A stretch of 34,772 nt of DNA from Alphaproteobacteria bacterium. GTDB taxonomy: Bacteria; Pseudomonadota; Alphaproteobacteria; Reyranellales; Reyranellaceae. Numbering within the stretch: position 1 is the first letter of the stretch; every line of letters begins with the position of its first letter. The notes under the pieces are model-generated. The model was not told where the DNA came from. It made no database searches and was given only the letters and a program-made list of their open reading frames with translations. The translations under genes and the position numbers were made by a program. Below are positions 13,732 to 22,221 of the stretch, piece by piece. The stretch spans positions 1 through 34,772 of the forward strand of contig VGCH01000029.1 of the NCBI GenBank assembly GCA_016870115.1, given 5' to 3'.

Positions 13732-15813
13732 ATGTCCCTGTTCGAGGCCCTGTTTCAACCGCGCCGTATCGCGTTGATCGGAGCGTCCGCCGACCCTGCC
13801 AAGACGACCTCGCGCCCGCAGCGGTTTCTCGCGAGACACGGCTTTGGCGGGGAAATCCTGCCGGTCAATCCGGGCCGCGATGAGGTTCTGGGCGTGCGGG
13901 CCTGGCGCGATCTCGCGCAGGTGCCCGGCGAGATCGACCATGCCTATATCCTCTTGAATGGCGCCGACGCGGTCGCCGCCCTCGAGGCCTGTGGGCGGCG
14001 GGGCGTGCGTGTGGCCTCGATCCTGGCCGGAGGGTTCGCCGACGCCGGTGCGGCCGGCGCGACGCTGCAGGATGCGCTCTCCCGGATCGTGCGCGAGACC
14101 GGTATTCGTCTCGTCGGACCGAACAGTATCGGAACTGTCAGTACCGATCCGCCCATGGCGCTTACCGCCAACGCCGCCTTCGCGGTGGATCGCCTGAGAC
14201 AAGGCCGCTGGGCTGTGGTGAGTCAGAGCGGGAGTCTCATTGGCGCGCTGCTCTCGCGTGCCGACGCGCGCGGGATCGGTTTTTCGCGGCTGATCTCGGT
14301 CGGCAACGAGGTCGACCTTGCCGTCGGCAAAGTCGCGGATCTGCTGGTGGACGATCCGAAGAGCGACGCGATCCTTCTGTTTCTTGAAACCTTGCGCGAT
14401 CCGGAGCGTCTGGCGCAGGCGGCGCGGCGGGCGCACGCCGCCGGCAAGCCCGTCGTGGCCTACAAGCTCGGCCGCTCCGCCGTCGGCCAGGAGCTTGCGC
14501 GGTCGCACACCGGGGCGATCGCGGGTTCCGATGCGACCTTCGACGCGTTCTGTCGCCGCCACGGGATCGCCCGCGTGTCGATGTTCGAATCGCTGATCGA
14601 CGTCCCGGCGTTGCTGGTCGGTCGACCGCCGGCCCGCGGCAAGCGCGTTGCCGTCGCGACGACAACGGGCGGCGGGGCTGCGATGGTTGTCGACAACATG
14701 GCGCTGGCGGGGCTCGAGATCGCGATGCCGCCGGACGAGCTTGTCGCATGGCTGAAGCCGCGCGGTATCGCGGCCGGCCATGGCCCGCTGATCGATCTGA
14801 CCCTCGCCGGCGCAAAGCCCGAGATCGTGTCAGGCACGATCGAGCGCCTGCTCGCCGACCCGGCGAACGATGCCGTGCTCTTCGTGGTCGGCTCCTCGGC
14901 GCAGTTCAATCCCGAGCTGGCGGTCGAGCCGCTGGTGCGATTCGCGCAGGCCGACAAGCCCTTCGCCGTGGCGCTGACACCCGCCGCGGAGAAGTCGCTG
15001 GCCCTGCTGACGGCGGCGGGCGTGCCCGCGTTTCGTCATCCGGAGTCCTGCGCCGAGGCGATCGCGCTCTGCCTGACGCGCCCCGTCCCGCGTGCGTTGC
15101 TCCAAGCGGTCACGGCGCCGGCAGGTACGTCGGATGCGCTGGCCGCGGGCCGGGTGAACGGCTTCGACGAGCGGCGGGCCGCCGATCTCTTCGCCGCGCT
15201 CGGTGTCCCGATGGCGAAGTCGCTCGCGGTGCCCGATGCCAAGCGCATTGCCGCCGCGGTAAGTGAGGTGGGCGCCCCCGTCGCGCTCAAGATCCTGTCC
15301 GCCGACATTCCCCACAAGACAGAGGCCGGGGGCGTGGCGCTCGGCTTGCCGGACGGCGCCACCGCGTCGGTGGCGGCGCGCGAAATGGAGCGACGCGTGC
15401 GCGCGCATTCGCCCGGCGCGAAGCTGGACGGCTTTCTTGTCCAGCGCATGGAGCGAGGACTTGCCGAGGCGATCCTGGGGTACCGGCGCGATCCGCTGGT
15501 GGGACCGACAGTGACACTCGGTCTGGGCGGTGTGCTGGCCGAGATCTACAAGGACGCATCTACTCGACTGGCGCCGGTGGACGAAGCCGAAGCGCTGGAG
15601 ATGATCGAAGAGGTCCGCGGATTGGCAACGATCCGAGGATACCGAAACCTGCCAAAGGGCGATGTCGCAGCGCTCGCCCGCACCATCGCGGCGTTCTCGC
15701 GCCTCGCCGATCCTGTGTTGGCTTCTGTGACCGAGGCTGAAATCAATCCGCTGCTGGTGAAGCGTGACGGCGAGGGCGTCGTCGCGGTCGACGGACTGGT
15801 CCTTGTCGGCTGA
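13732..15813 (+). CDS. Fused NDP-forming acyl-CoA synthetase (acetate-CoA ligase, ADP-forming, type)
   Basis: This 693-residue protein joins the alpha and beta parts of an NDP-forming acyl-CoA synthetase. The CoA-binding Rossmann domain comes first (about 5-130, IALIGASADPAK). The succinyl-CoA-ligase-like domains follow, with VVSQSGSLIGAL and the phospho-His candidate His259 in RSHTGAIAGSD. A C-terminal ATP-grasp domain (about 475-690) contains ALKILSADIPHKTEAGG. It should interconvert an acid, ATP and CoA with acyl-CoA, ADP and phosphate through a phosphohistidine. The frame is open much further upstream but crosses the divergent binding-protein gene, so the ATG at 13732 is used. Members include acetyl-, citrate-related, pimeloyl- and feruloyl-CoA synthetases. 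Substrate unknown; the Bug receptor next door suggests an imported carboxylate. Confidence 0.9.
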   Translation: MSLFEALFQPRRIALIGASADPAKTTSRPQRFLARHGFGGEILPVNPGRDEVLGVRAWRDLAQVPGEIDHAYILLNGADAVAALEACGRRGVRVASILAGGFADAGAAGATLQDALSRIVRETGIRLVGPNSIGTVSTDPPMALTANAAFAVDRLRQGRWAVVSQSGSLIGALLSRADARGIGFSRLISVGNEVDLAVGKVADLLVDDPKSDAILLFLETLRDPERLAQAARRAHAAGKPVVAYKLGRSAVGQELARSHTGAIAGSDATFDAFCRRHGIARVSMFESLIDVPALLVGRPPARGKRVAVATTTGGGAAMVVDNMALAGLEIAMPPDELVAWLKPRGIAAGHGPLIDLTLAGAKPEIVSGTIERLLADPANDAVLFVVGSSAQFNPELAVEPLVRFAQADKPFAVALTPAAEKSLALLTAAGVPAFRHPESCAEAIALCLTRPVPRALLQAVTAPAGTSDALAAGRVNGFDERRAADLFAALGVPMAKSLAVPDAKRIAAAVSEVGAPVALKILSADIPHKTEAGGVALGLPDGATASVAAREMERRVRAHSPGAKLDGFLVQRMERGLAEAILGYRRDPLVGPTVTLGLGGVLAEIYKDASTRLAPVDEAEALEMIEEVRGLATIRGYRNLPKGDVAALARTIAAFSRLADPVLASVTEAEINPLLVKRDGEGVVAVDGLVLVG

Positions 15814-15816
15814 GTG

Positions 15817-16575
15817 TCAGGCGCGGCGCGTCCGCGCGGCGTCGAAGAGCTGGCTGAAATCGTCCAGCACGAAGTATCCGGTCTGCAGCTTGTCGATCTC
15901 GTAGGGGCGCGCCATGGCTTCCGTCGCGTCGAACGGCAGGTGCGCGACGCCGGCGCCGCCGATCGCGTGGCGTGTCTCGCGCGCCGAGGACAGGATACCG
16001 GCGCCATAGGCCTTGAGGCCGGCGCGTATGCGGATCAGGCCGAACTCGACGGTGAACCAGTAGAGACGCGCGAGGCGGGCGATATCGGCGCCCGCTTCCA
16101 GGCCGCGCCGGCCGAACTCCTGCATGCAATCCGCGAACACCGGATTGGAAAGGAGCGGCACATGCCCGAAGAAGTCGTGGAAGAGATCGGGCTCGACCAG
16201 ATAGTCCATCTCGGCTCGCGTGCGCATCCAGACCGTGACGGGGAAGCGGCGCTCCGCCAGGTGGCCGTAGAAGGCGGCATCGGGGATCAGGCCGGGGACC
16301 GCGACCAGTCGCCAGCCGGTCAGCGGCTCCAGCCGGGCGCTCGCGGCATCGAAGTCGGGCACGGTGTCTTGCAGGTTGAGCGCATCCAGCCCGGCGATGA
16401 ACTCCGCGCAGGCGTGGCGGCGAACGGCGTCGCTCTGGCGCGCCACGAGCGCGCGCCACACCGCGTGGTCTTCGGCGCTGTAGAGATTGGGGCGCTGGGT
16501 GACGGTCCAATCGGCACCCATCGCGGCGTAGTCGCCCCGCAGGGTCTCGACGGGCAAGAGGGCTGGCGAATTCAT
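15817..16575 (-). CDS. phhA: Phenylalanine 4-monooxygenase
   Basis: This 252-residue monomer-type bacterial phenylalanine hydroxylase lacks the eukaryotic regulatory domain. It converts phenylalanine to tyrosine with O2 and a tetrahydropterin. The non-haem iron triad is visible: His133 and His138 in FHDFFGHVPLL, and Glu177 in WFTVEFGLI. TGWRLVAVPGLIPD is the conserved pterin-side segment, and the C-terminus has YEIDKLQTGYFVLDDFSQLF. The ATG at 16575 is the first start after the regulatory spacer. It is divergent from an Lrp/AsnC gene across 111 bp, with a long inverted repeat between them, so it is probably controlled by that regulator. The usual partner PhhB (pterin dehydratase) and tyrosine catabolic genes are not in the window. 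Confidence 0.95.
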   Translation of the reverse strand: MNSPALLPVETLRGDYAAMGADWTVTQRPNLYSAEDHAVWRALVARQSDAVRRHACAEFIAGLDALNLQDTVPDFDAASARLEPLTGWRLVAVPGLIPDAAFYGHLAERRFPVTVWMRTRAEMDYLVEPDLFHDFFGHVPLLSNPVFADCMQEFGRRGLEAGADIARLARLYWFTVEFGLIRIRAGLKAYGAGILSSARETRHAIGGAGVAHLPFDATEAMARPYEIDKLQTGYFVLDDFSQLFDAARTRRA

Positions 16576-16643
16576 GACACGACTATGCGTGAGGAGGCGT
16601 GAGGGAATCCCTGCGAACTGCGACAAGCCCGCGGCGCGCTTTG

Positions 16644-16685
16644 GTGATATCATCCAACGAATAAGATTCTGTTGGAGAATATCAC
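16644..16685. promoter_or_regulatory. Long inverted repeat, probable operator of the Lrp/AsnC regulator
   Basis: The left arm GTGATATCATCCAAC (16644-16658) and the right arm 16671-16685 are inverted copies matching at 13 of 15 positions, separated by 12 bp. The spacer contains a nested GAAT-AAG-ATTC repeat (16659-16669). The right arm covers the GGAGA ribosome site of the regulator and ends one base before its ATG at 16687. This arrangement suits autorepression by a dimeric or octameric Lrp/AsnC protein plus control of the divergent phhA gene. It is inferred from symmetry and position. Confidence 0.7.
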
Positions 16686-16686
16686 T

Positions 16687-17178
16687 ATGCTTGACCTTGA
16701 TGACATCGACAAACGCATTCTCCGCACCCTTCAATCGGAGGGCCGGTTGCCGATGGTCGACCTCGCCGCGCGCGTCGGCCTATCGCCCACGCCGTGCCAG
16801 AGACGGGTCAAGCGACTGGAGGAGACGGGCGCGATCGAACGGTATGCGGCGCTGCTCTCGCCAGCGGTCACCGGGCGGTCAACGCAGGCTCTCGTTCAGG
16901 TGACGCTCGATGACCATTCGGAACGCACCGTCGCGGCCTTCGCGGCGGCGATCCGGGCGCGCCCCGAGGTGGCGGCCTGCTACGCTGTGACCGGCGACAT
17001 GGACTTTCTCCTGCATGTCATGGTCGCCGACCTCGCGGCCTTCAGCGACTTCGCCATGAATGCGCTGTTGCGGATGCCGGGCGTCCGCGGGACGCGCTCG
17101 TCCTTCATCATGCAGGCGGTCAAGAACGACCTCGCCTGGGCGCCCACGCCTCAGGCGTCGCCCAGGACCCGGCGATAG
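16687..17178 (+). CDS. Lrp/AsnC family transcriptional regulator (phhA-linked)
   Basis: This 163-residue regulator has an N-terminal winged helix-turn-helix (LDDIDKRILRTLQSEGRLPM, then LAARVGLSPTPCQRRVKRLE, about residues 3-45) and a C-terminal RAM ligand-binding domain (about 65-150, with YAVTGDMDFLLHVMVADLAAF). The ATG at 16687 follows GGAGA by eight bases; a TTG at 16672 lies inside the operator and is unlikely. Divergence from phenylalanine hydroxylase suggests it senses phenylalanine or tyrosine and controls phhA and itself; this is inference. Its 3' end overlaps the convergent dehydratase gene by 28 bases. It resembles the other Lrp/AsnC protein of this window (27583) in the DNA-recognition helix. 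Confidence 0.9.
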   Translation: MLDLDDIDKRILRTLQSEGRLPMVDLAARVGLSPTPCQRRVKRLEETGAIERYAALLSPAVTGRSTQALVQVTLDDHSERTVAAFAAAIRARPEVAACYAVTGDMDFLLHVMVADLAAFSDFAMNALLRMPGVRGTRSSFIMQAVKNDLAWAPTPQASPRTRR

Positions 17179-18119
17179 ACCGTCCGGTCGATGTTGCCGC
17201 CGGTGACGATCAGTCCGACGCGTCGGCCGCGCTGACGGTCGCGCTCGCGCAGGAGGGCGGCGAGCGGCGCGGCACCGGCACCCTCGACCAGCTGGTGAGT
17301 GTCTTCGTGCAGGGCGCGGGTGGCGGCCATCACCTCCGCGTCGTCCACTTCGACGATTCGCGCGACGCCACGCCGGATCATTGCCAGCGCGTCCGGATCG
17401 GGCGTTCGAACGGCCATGCCGTCGGCCATGGTGTCGGCGCTGTTGGTGGCGATCGGCCGTCCCGCCGCGAATGACAGCGCGTAGGCCGCCGCATGGGCGG
17501 ATACAACGCCTACCACCTCGGTGCTGAGACCGAGCGCATCGCGCACCGAAAGGACGCCGCAGATGCCCGAGCCGAGACCGATCGGAACATAGATGGTGTC
17601 GAGGGGTGGGGCGGCGCGCAGGAACTCGAGCGCGTAGGTCGCCACGCCAGTCACCAGATCGCGATGGAAGGACGGCACCATCTCAAGCCCGCGCGTGGCC
17701 GCGATCCGGCGGGCCTCGTCGCGGGCGGCGTCGAAATCATGCCCCGCTTCAATCAGCTCCGCGCCGAAGGCACGCATCGCCGCGTTCTTCTCGACCGAGT
17801 TGCCGTGCGGCACCACGATTGTCGCGCCGATTCCGGCCCGGGTCGCGGCGAAGGCGAGGCTCTGGCCGTGATTGCCGCGCGTGGCGCTCGCGACGCCCTG
17901 AACCTCGGGTCGCTCGCGGCGCAGGCGGTCCATATAGACGAGGCCGCCGCGGATCTTGAAGGCGCCGGCCGGCGTGTGGTTCTCGTGCTTCAGCCAGACT
18001 TCGCATCCCGCACGCGTCGCCAACAGCGGCCAAGCATATTGTGCCGTCGGTGGCATGTGGCGATGCACCAGGGCGGCCGCCGCCTCGATCTCCGTCAGTC
18101 CGGGTTGTTCGGGTGCCAT
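17151..18119 (-). CDS. Threonine/serine dehydratase-like PLP enzyme
   Basis: This 322-residue fold-type-II PLP enzyme has the catalytic-domain features of threonine/serine dehydratases. These are WLKHENHTPAGAFKIRGG with Schiff-base Lys55, SATRGNHGQSLAFAATRAG, the phosphate-binding loop region VPIGLGSGICG, and a C-terminal VGLIVTGGNIDRTVY. It lacks the ACT-like regulatory domain of biosynthetic IlvA, so it is of the catabolic size class. Expected products are 2-oxobutyrate (from threonine) or pyruvate (from serine) plus ammonia; hydroxyectoine-type EutB dehydratases are close relatives and remain possible. The ATG at 18119 is divergent from an M20 amidohydrolase with only 36 bp between starts. 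No clear ribosome site is seen before this ATG. Confidence 0.87.
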   Translation of the reverse strand: MAPEQPGLTEIEAAAALVHRHMPPTAQYAWPLLATRAGCEVWLKHENHTPAGAFKIRGGLVYMDRLRRERPEVQGVASATRGNHGQSLAFAATRAGIGATIVVPHGNSVEKNAAMRAFGAELIEAGHDFDAARDEARRIAATRGLEMVPSFHRDLVTGVATYALEFLRAAPPLDTIYVPIGLGSGICGVLSVRDALGLSTEVVGVVSAHAAAYALSFAAGRPIATNSADTMADGMAVRTPDPDALAMIRRGVARIVEVDDAEVMAATRALHEDTHQLVEGAGAAPLAALLRERDRQRGRRVGLIVTGGNIDRTVYRRVLGDA

Positions 18120-18155
18120 GCGCGGCTTTATACAGGATCGCGATAGGGAGGTCCC

Positions 18156-19328
18156 ATGCGCGTTCATCCGCGCTCGCTCGACATCCAGGGCGAGATCGCC
18201 GCGATCCGCCGAGATATCCACGCGCATCCCGAGCTTGCGTTCGAGGAGCACCGCACGTCCGATATCGTGGCCGAGCGGCTGACGGCGTGGGGGCTGGAAG
18301 TGACACGCGGCCTCGGCGGGACGGGCGTCGTGGGAACGCTGCGCAAAGGCAATTCCGTGCGCTCCATCGGCCTACGCGCGGACATGGACGCGCTCCCGAT
18401 GGACGAGCACAACGAATTCGAGCACCGCTCGCGCAACGCCGGCCGCACGCACGCCTGCGGCCATGACGGCCACACCGCGATGCTGCTCGGCGCCGCCAAG
18501 ATCATGAGCGAGACGCGCAATTTCGAGGGCGCGGTCCATTTCATTTTCCAGCCGGCAGAGGAGGGCAAGGGCGGCGCCCGGGCGATGATCGCCGACGGGC
18601 TGTTCGAGAAATTCCCCTGCGATGCCGTCTTCGCCATCCACAACAAGCCGGGCGTGCCGCTCGGCCATATCGTTACCAAGGCGGGCCCGCTCTTGGCCGC
18701 TGCAGATCGCTGGGACATCAAGGTGACGGGCCGCGGCGGTCACGCCGCCCACCCGCACCTTGCCGCGGACCCCGTGGTCGCCGCGTCGAGCATCGTGATG
18801 TCGCTGCAGACCATCGTGGCGCGCAATGTTGATCCGTTGCAGGCCGGCGTCGTCACGGTCGGATTCATGAAGGGAGGGTCGGCCTACAACGTGATCCCGC
18901 CCGACATGCAGATCGGCGGCACCACGCGCACGACCAGCCCGCACAATCGCGAACTGGTAGAGCGCCGCATTCGCGAGATTTGCGAGGGCGCCGCTGTGAT
19001 GTATGGCGTGAAGGTCGATCTCGAGTATCGCCGAGGCTATCCGCCGACCATCAACGATCCGGCGCGGGCGCGCTTCGCCTTCGAGTCGGCGGCCGAGGTC
19101 TGCGGCCCCGGTGCTGCAAGGGACGACGCGGCTCCAAGCATGGGCGCGGAGGACTTTTCCTACATGCTGGAGTGCGTGCCCGGCGCCATGGTCTGGTTGG
19201 GAAACGGTCCGAGCGACGACGGCTGCCTGCTGCACAACCCCCGCTACGACTTCAACGACCACGCGATCCCGTTCGGCGTGAGCTTCTTCGTACGCACCGT
19301 CGAGCGCCACCTCGCGCCCCAGGGCTGA
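18156..19328 (+). CDS. M20D family amidohydrolase (hippurate hydrolase/N-acyl amino acid type)
   Basis: This 390-residue metallo-amidohydrolase of the M20D group cleaves N-acyl or N-aroyl amino acids, indole conjugates or similar amides. It shows RRDIHAHPELAFEE, LRADMDALPM (73-82), the metal motif THACGHDGH (98-106; Cys101, His103), the catalytic FQPAEEGKGG (131-140; Glu135/136), GRGGHAAHPH in the lid domain, and LHNPRYDFND near the end. AGGGAGGT (18145-18152) precedes the ATG. It is divergent from the PLP dehydratase, an arrangement in which one enzyme releases a free amino acid and the other deaminates it. That coupling is inferred from gene order. Confidence 0.92.
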   Translation: MRVHPRSLDIQGEIAAIRRDIHAHPELAFEEHRTSDIVAERLTAWGLEVTRGLGGTGVVGTLRKGNSVRSIGLRADMDALPMDEHNEFEHRSRNAGRTHACGHDGHTAMLLGAAKIMSETRNFEGAVHFIFQPAEEGKGGARAMIADGLFEKFPCDAVFAIHNKPGVPLGHIVTKAGPLLAAADRWDIKVTGRGGHAAHPHLAADPVVAASSIVMSLQTIVARNVDPLQAGVVTVGFMKGGSAYNVIPPDMQIGGTTRTTSPHNRELVERRIREICEGAAVMYGVKVDLEYRRGYPPTINDPARARFAFESAAEVCGPGAARDDAAPSMGAEDFSYMLECVPGAMVWLGNGPSDDGCLLHNPRYDFNDHAIPFGVSFFVRTVERHLAPQG

Positions 19329-19335
19329 TCGGCCG

Positions 19336-21165
19336 ATGGAGTTTTTCCGAGTCTACGGCCGCGTCATTGGTCAGCTGCGGGACGAGCGGGCGCTCGCGAT
19401 CTGGCTCGCCGTCGCCAACGTCGCGGTGGCGGCGTTGCAGTTCTACGAGCCAGTGCTGTTCGGCAAGGTCGTGGACCTTCTGACCACGTCGAAGGGGCGG
19501 CCGGCAGAGGAACTTTGGGCGGATGCCGTCGCTCTGTTGGCGCTCTGGGCCGCGATCGGGCTCGGCGGGATCATCGCCAACATGGTGGTTTCCCTGCAGG
19601 CAGATCGCATGGCGCACCGGCGTCGGCTGGGCGCAATGGCCCGCTACTTCGAGCATGTGCTGGTGCTGCCGTTCGCTTTTCACAATTCGCAGCATTCCGG
19701 CCGGCTGATGAAGGTCATGCTGAGCGGTGTCGACAACCTATTCGGTATCTGGCTCTCGTTCTTTCGCGAGAACCTTGCGACCTTCGTCGCGCTGTTCGTG
19801 ATGCTGCCGCTGTCGCTGTTCATGAACTGGCGCATGGGTCTGTTGCTGATCGTGCTGATCGTGTTCTTCGCCATATCCAACGCCTGGATCGTCAGCCGCA
19901 CGGATCGCCTGCAGGCTAAAGTCGAGGAGCACCACAGCGAGCTTGCCAGCCACGCCGGCGATGCGTTGGGCAACGTGGCGCTGATCCAGAGCTACGTGCG
20001 CCTGCGCGCCGAGGCTGGAGAACTTCATCGCATCATCGGCCAGGTCCTCTCCGCGCAGTTCCCGGTCCTGAACTGGTGGGCGCTGCTATCTGTGCTGACG
20101 CGCGCCGCCTCGACCGTGACAGTGATCCTGATCTTCGTGATGGGAACCTGGCTCCATACCAGGGGCGAGGCGAGCGTCGGCGAGATCGTGAGCTTCATGG
20201 GTTTCGCCACGATGCTGATTGGGCGCATGGAGCAGGCCTCGGGGTTCGTTAGCCGGGTATTCTTCCAGATGCCGGTGTTAGCGGAGTTTTTCCGCGTGCT
20301 GGACACGCAGTCGACGGTGAAGGAGCGCGCCGATGCTCGCGATGTCGGCCGCGTGCGGGGCGAGGTCGAGTTCGACAACGTCAGCTTCTCCTACGACGGC
20401 AAGCGTCCGGCGCTGGTCGATTTCAACTTGCGCATCCCGGCCGGCACCAAGGTGGCGCTGGTCGGCCCGACCGGCGCCGGCAAGAGTACGACGCTCTCGC
20501 TGCTGCACCGCATGTGGGATCCGCAATCCGGCACGATCCGGATCGACGGCATCGACCATCGTGAGATTCGCCTCGATTCGCTCCGCCGCAACATCGGTGT
20601 GGTGTTCCAGGAAAGCGCGATGTTCTACCGCTCGATCGGCGAGAATCTGCGGATCGGCAAGCCGGATGCGACGCAGGCGGAGATGGAGGCCGCCGCCCGC
20701 CTCGCCGAGGCGCACGACTTCATCGCGCTGCAGCCCGAGGGCTACGCGACGATGGTCGGCGAGCGAGGCGCCACCCTGTCTGGCGGCGAACGCCAACGCC
20801 TGTCGATCGCGCGCGCCCTGCTTAAGGACCCGCCGATCCTGATTCTCGACGAGGCCACCAGCGCGCTGGATTCCGTGACCGAGGCCAGGATCCAAAGCGC
20901 GCTCAAGACACTGATGAAGGGCCGCACCACGCTGGTGATCGCCCACCGCCTCTCCACGATCCGCGACGCCGATCTGGTGGTGGTTTTCGAACGGGGGCGG
21001 GTGGTGGAGAGCGGCCCTTACGCCGAATTGGTCGCGCGCGGCGGCGCCTTCGCGCGCCTGGTCGCCACCCAGCAGACTGGCACGGAATCTGCCTCATCTT
21101 GGCGGGCAAAAGGCGGGGAAAAAGGGGTGGCCGCCCCTTGGCGCCGCGCCGCCGTCCGCCTATGA
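19336..21165 (+). CDS. ABC exporter, cyclic beta-glucan (NdvA/ChvA) type, fused membrane and ATPase domains
   Basis: This 609-residue half-transporter has six predicted membrane segments within about 20-290 and a C-terminal ATPase. The ATPase shows Walker A at 377-385 (GPTGAGKST), signature LSGGERQ from 481, Walker B at 502-506 (LILDE) and the H-loop in VIAHRLSTI. Recognisable similarity to rhizobial NdvA/ChvA extends through the membrane domain (FFRVYGRV, EPVLFGKVVDLL, QFPVLNWWALLSVLTRAAST, VGEIVSFMGFATMLIGRMEQ). This points to export of cyclic beta-glucan or a related polymer to the periplasm. The glucan synthase (NdvB/ChvB) is not nearby. About 25 arginine/alanine-rich residues at the C-terminus look non-conserved. 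It begins eight bases after the preceding amidohydrolase, probably fortuitously. Confidence 0.85.
   Translation: MEFFRVYGRVIGQLRDERALAIWLAVANVAVAALQFYEPVLFGKVVDLLTTSKGRPAEELWADAVALLALWAAIGLGGIIANMVVSLQADRMAHRRRLGAMARYFEHVLVLPFAFHNSQHSGRLMKVMLSGVDNLFGIWLSFFRENLATFVALFVMLPLSLFMNWRMGLLLIVLIVFFAISNAWIVSRTDRLQAKVEEHHSELASHAGDALGNVALIQSYVRLRAEAGELHRIIGQVLSAQFPVLNWWALLSVLTRAASTVTVILIFVMGTWLHTRGEASVGEIVSFMGFATMLIGRMEQASGFVSRVFFQMPVLAEFFRVLDTQSTVKERADARDVGRVRGEVEFDNVSFSYDGKRPALVDFNLRIPAGTKVALVGPTGAGKSTTLSLLHRMWDPQSGTIRIDGIDHREIRLDSLRRNIGVVFQESAMFYRSIGENLRIGKPDATQAEMEAAARLAEAHDFIALQPEGYATMVGERGATLSGGERQRLSIARALLKDPPILILDEATSALDSVTEARIQSALKTLMKGRTTLVIAHRLSTIRDADLVVVFERGRVVESGPYAELVARGGAFARLVATQQTGTESASSWRAKGGEKGVAAPWRRAAVRL
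21122..21139. repeat. GC-rich hairpin at the 3' end of the exporter gene
   Basis: AAGGGG and CCCCTT pair, extended by a T-G wobble, around the tetraloop GGCC. It lies inside the last codons of the ABC exporter, 53 bp before the next ATG, and has no T run. It may attenuate read-through or mark an mRNA processing point between the exporter and the importer operon. Weak evidence. Confidence 0.35.
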
Positions 21166-21191
21166 GTCGGCCACTGATGGGGAGGTTTCGA

Positions 21192-22205
21192 ATGCTCAAT
21201 GCCAAGTCTCTGCTGAGCGGTGCCGCCGCCGCGCTGCTCGCGCTGGCCGCCGTGCCCGCCAATGCCCAGACCGCGATCAAGTTCACGCTGGACTGGGTGT
21301 TCCAGGGGCCAACCTCGCCCTTCCTGGTGGCTCTGGAGAAGGGCTACTACAAGGCCGAGGGTCTCGACGTAACGATGGACCCGGGCCAGGGCTCGGCCGG
21401 TGCCGTGCAGCGCGTCGCGACCGGCGCCTATCAGATCGGCTTCGCCGACGTGAACGCCCTGATCGAGCATAATGCCAAGAATCCAGGGAAGGAGATCCTC
21501 TCGGTCTTCATGGCGTACGACTTCCCGCCCTTCGGTGTCTATGCGCTCAAGAAGAGCGGCATCAAGGGTCCTAAGGACCTCGAGGGCAAGAAGCTCGGCG
21601 CCCCGGTCTTCGATGCCTCGTTCCGGCTGTTCCCGGCCTTCGCCAAGAAGAACGGCATCGGCAAGTGGGAGCATGTGAACCTGACCCCGCAGCTGCGCGA
21701 GCAGAGCCTGGTGCAGGGATCGGTCGACTTCATCTCGGGTCACTATTTCTCGTCGATGCTCGACCTCAAGGCGCGCGGCGTCGCGTTCGACGATGTCGTG
21801 GCCATGCGCTACAGCGACTTCGGCATGGACGTGTATGGCAACGGCATCATCGTCTCGCCGGAGCTGGCGCAGAACGAGAAGGCCGTGCGCGGCTTCATCG
21901 CCGCCACCGTGAAGGGCTGGAAGGACGTGATCGCCGACAACAAGGTCGGCATCGCGGCCGCCAAGAAGCGCGATCCGCTGATCAATGAGGCGCTGGAGAC
22001 CGAGCGCCTGCAGCTGTCCCTGCAGACCAACATCTTCACCCCGTACGTGAAGGCCAACGGCATGGGCGATATCGACCCGGCGCGCTTCGCCCGGTCGGTC
22101 AAGGACGTCGCCGAGGCTTTCGGCCTGCCGACGGCGCCGGACCCTGCAAAGGTGTTCACCAACAAGTACCTGCCGCCCAAGGCCGACCGCATGGTGGTCA
22201 GGTAG
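21192..22205 (+). CDS. ABC transporter substrate-binding protein, NMT1/THI5-like (SsuA/TauA fold)
   Basis: This 337-residue periplasmic receptor has an N-terminal signal peptide (MLNAK, then an Ala/Leu-rich core, cleaved near PANAQ, about residue 26). The mature part begins IKFTLDWVFQGPTSPFLVAL and continues KGYYKAEGLDVTM, the NMT1/SsuA pattern. GGGGAGGT (21179-21186) gives a strong ribosome site for the ATG at 21192. It is the first gene of a complete receptor-ATPase-permease operon. The family imports sulfonates, nitrate, pyrimidine precursors, riboflavin, aromatic acids and others. No riboswitch-like leader is evident in the 26 bp upstream, so the substrate is open. Confidence 0.9.
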   Translation: MLNAKSLLSGAAAALLALAAVPANAQTAIKFTLDWVFQGPTSPFLVALEKGYYKAEGLDVTMDPGQGSAGAVQRVATGAYQIGFADVNALIEHNAKNPGKEILSVFMAYDFPPFGVYALKKSGIKGPKDLEGKKLGAPVFDASFRLFPAFAKKNGIGKWEHVNLTPQLREQSLVQGSVDFISGHYFSSMLDLKARGVAFDDVVAMRYSDFGMDVYGNGIIVSPELAQNEKAVRGFIAATVKGWKDVIADNKVGIAAAKKRDPLINEALETERLQLSLQTNIFTPYVKANGMGDIDPARFARSVKDVAEAFGLPTAPDPAKVFTNKYLPPKADRMVVR

Positions 22206-22221
22206 GCGACGGTACCGCGCG

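Noticed and set aside
9041-21143. Shared 14-mer GCCGCCCCTTGGCG at 9041 and 21130 as a dispersed repeat family
   Set aside because: At this base composition, several identical 14-mers are expected by chance in a 35-kb window, and the flanks do not match.
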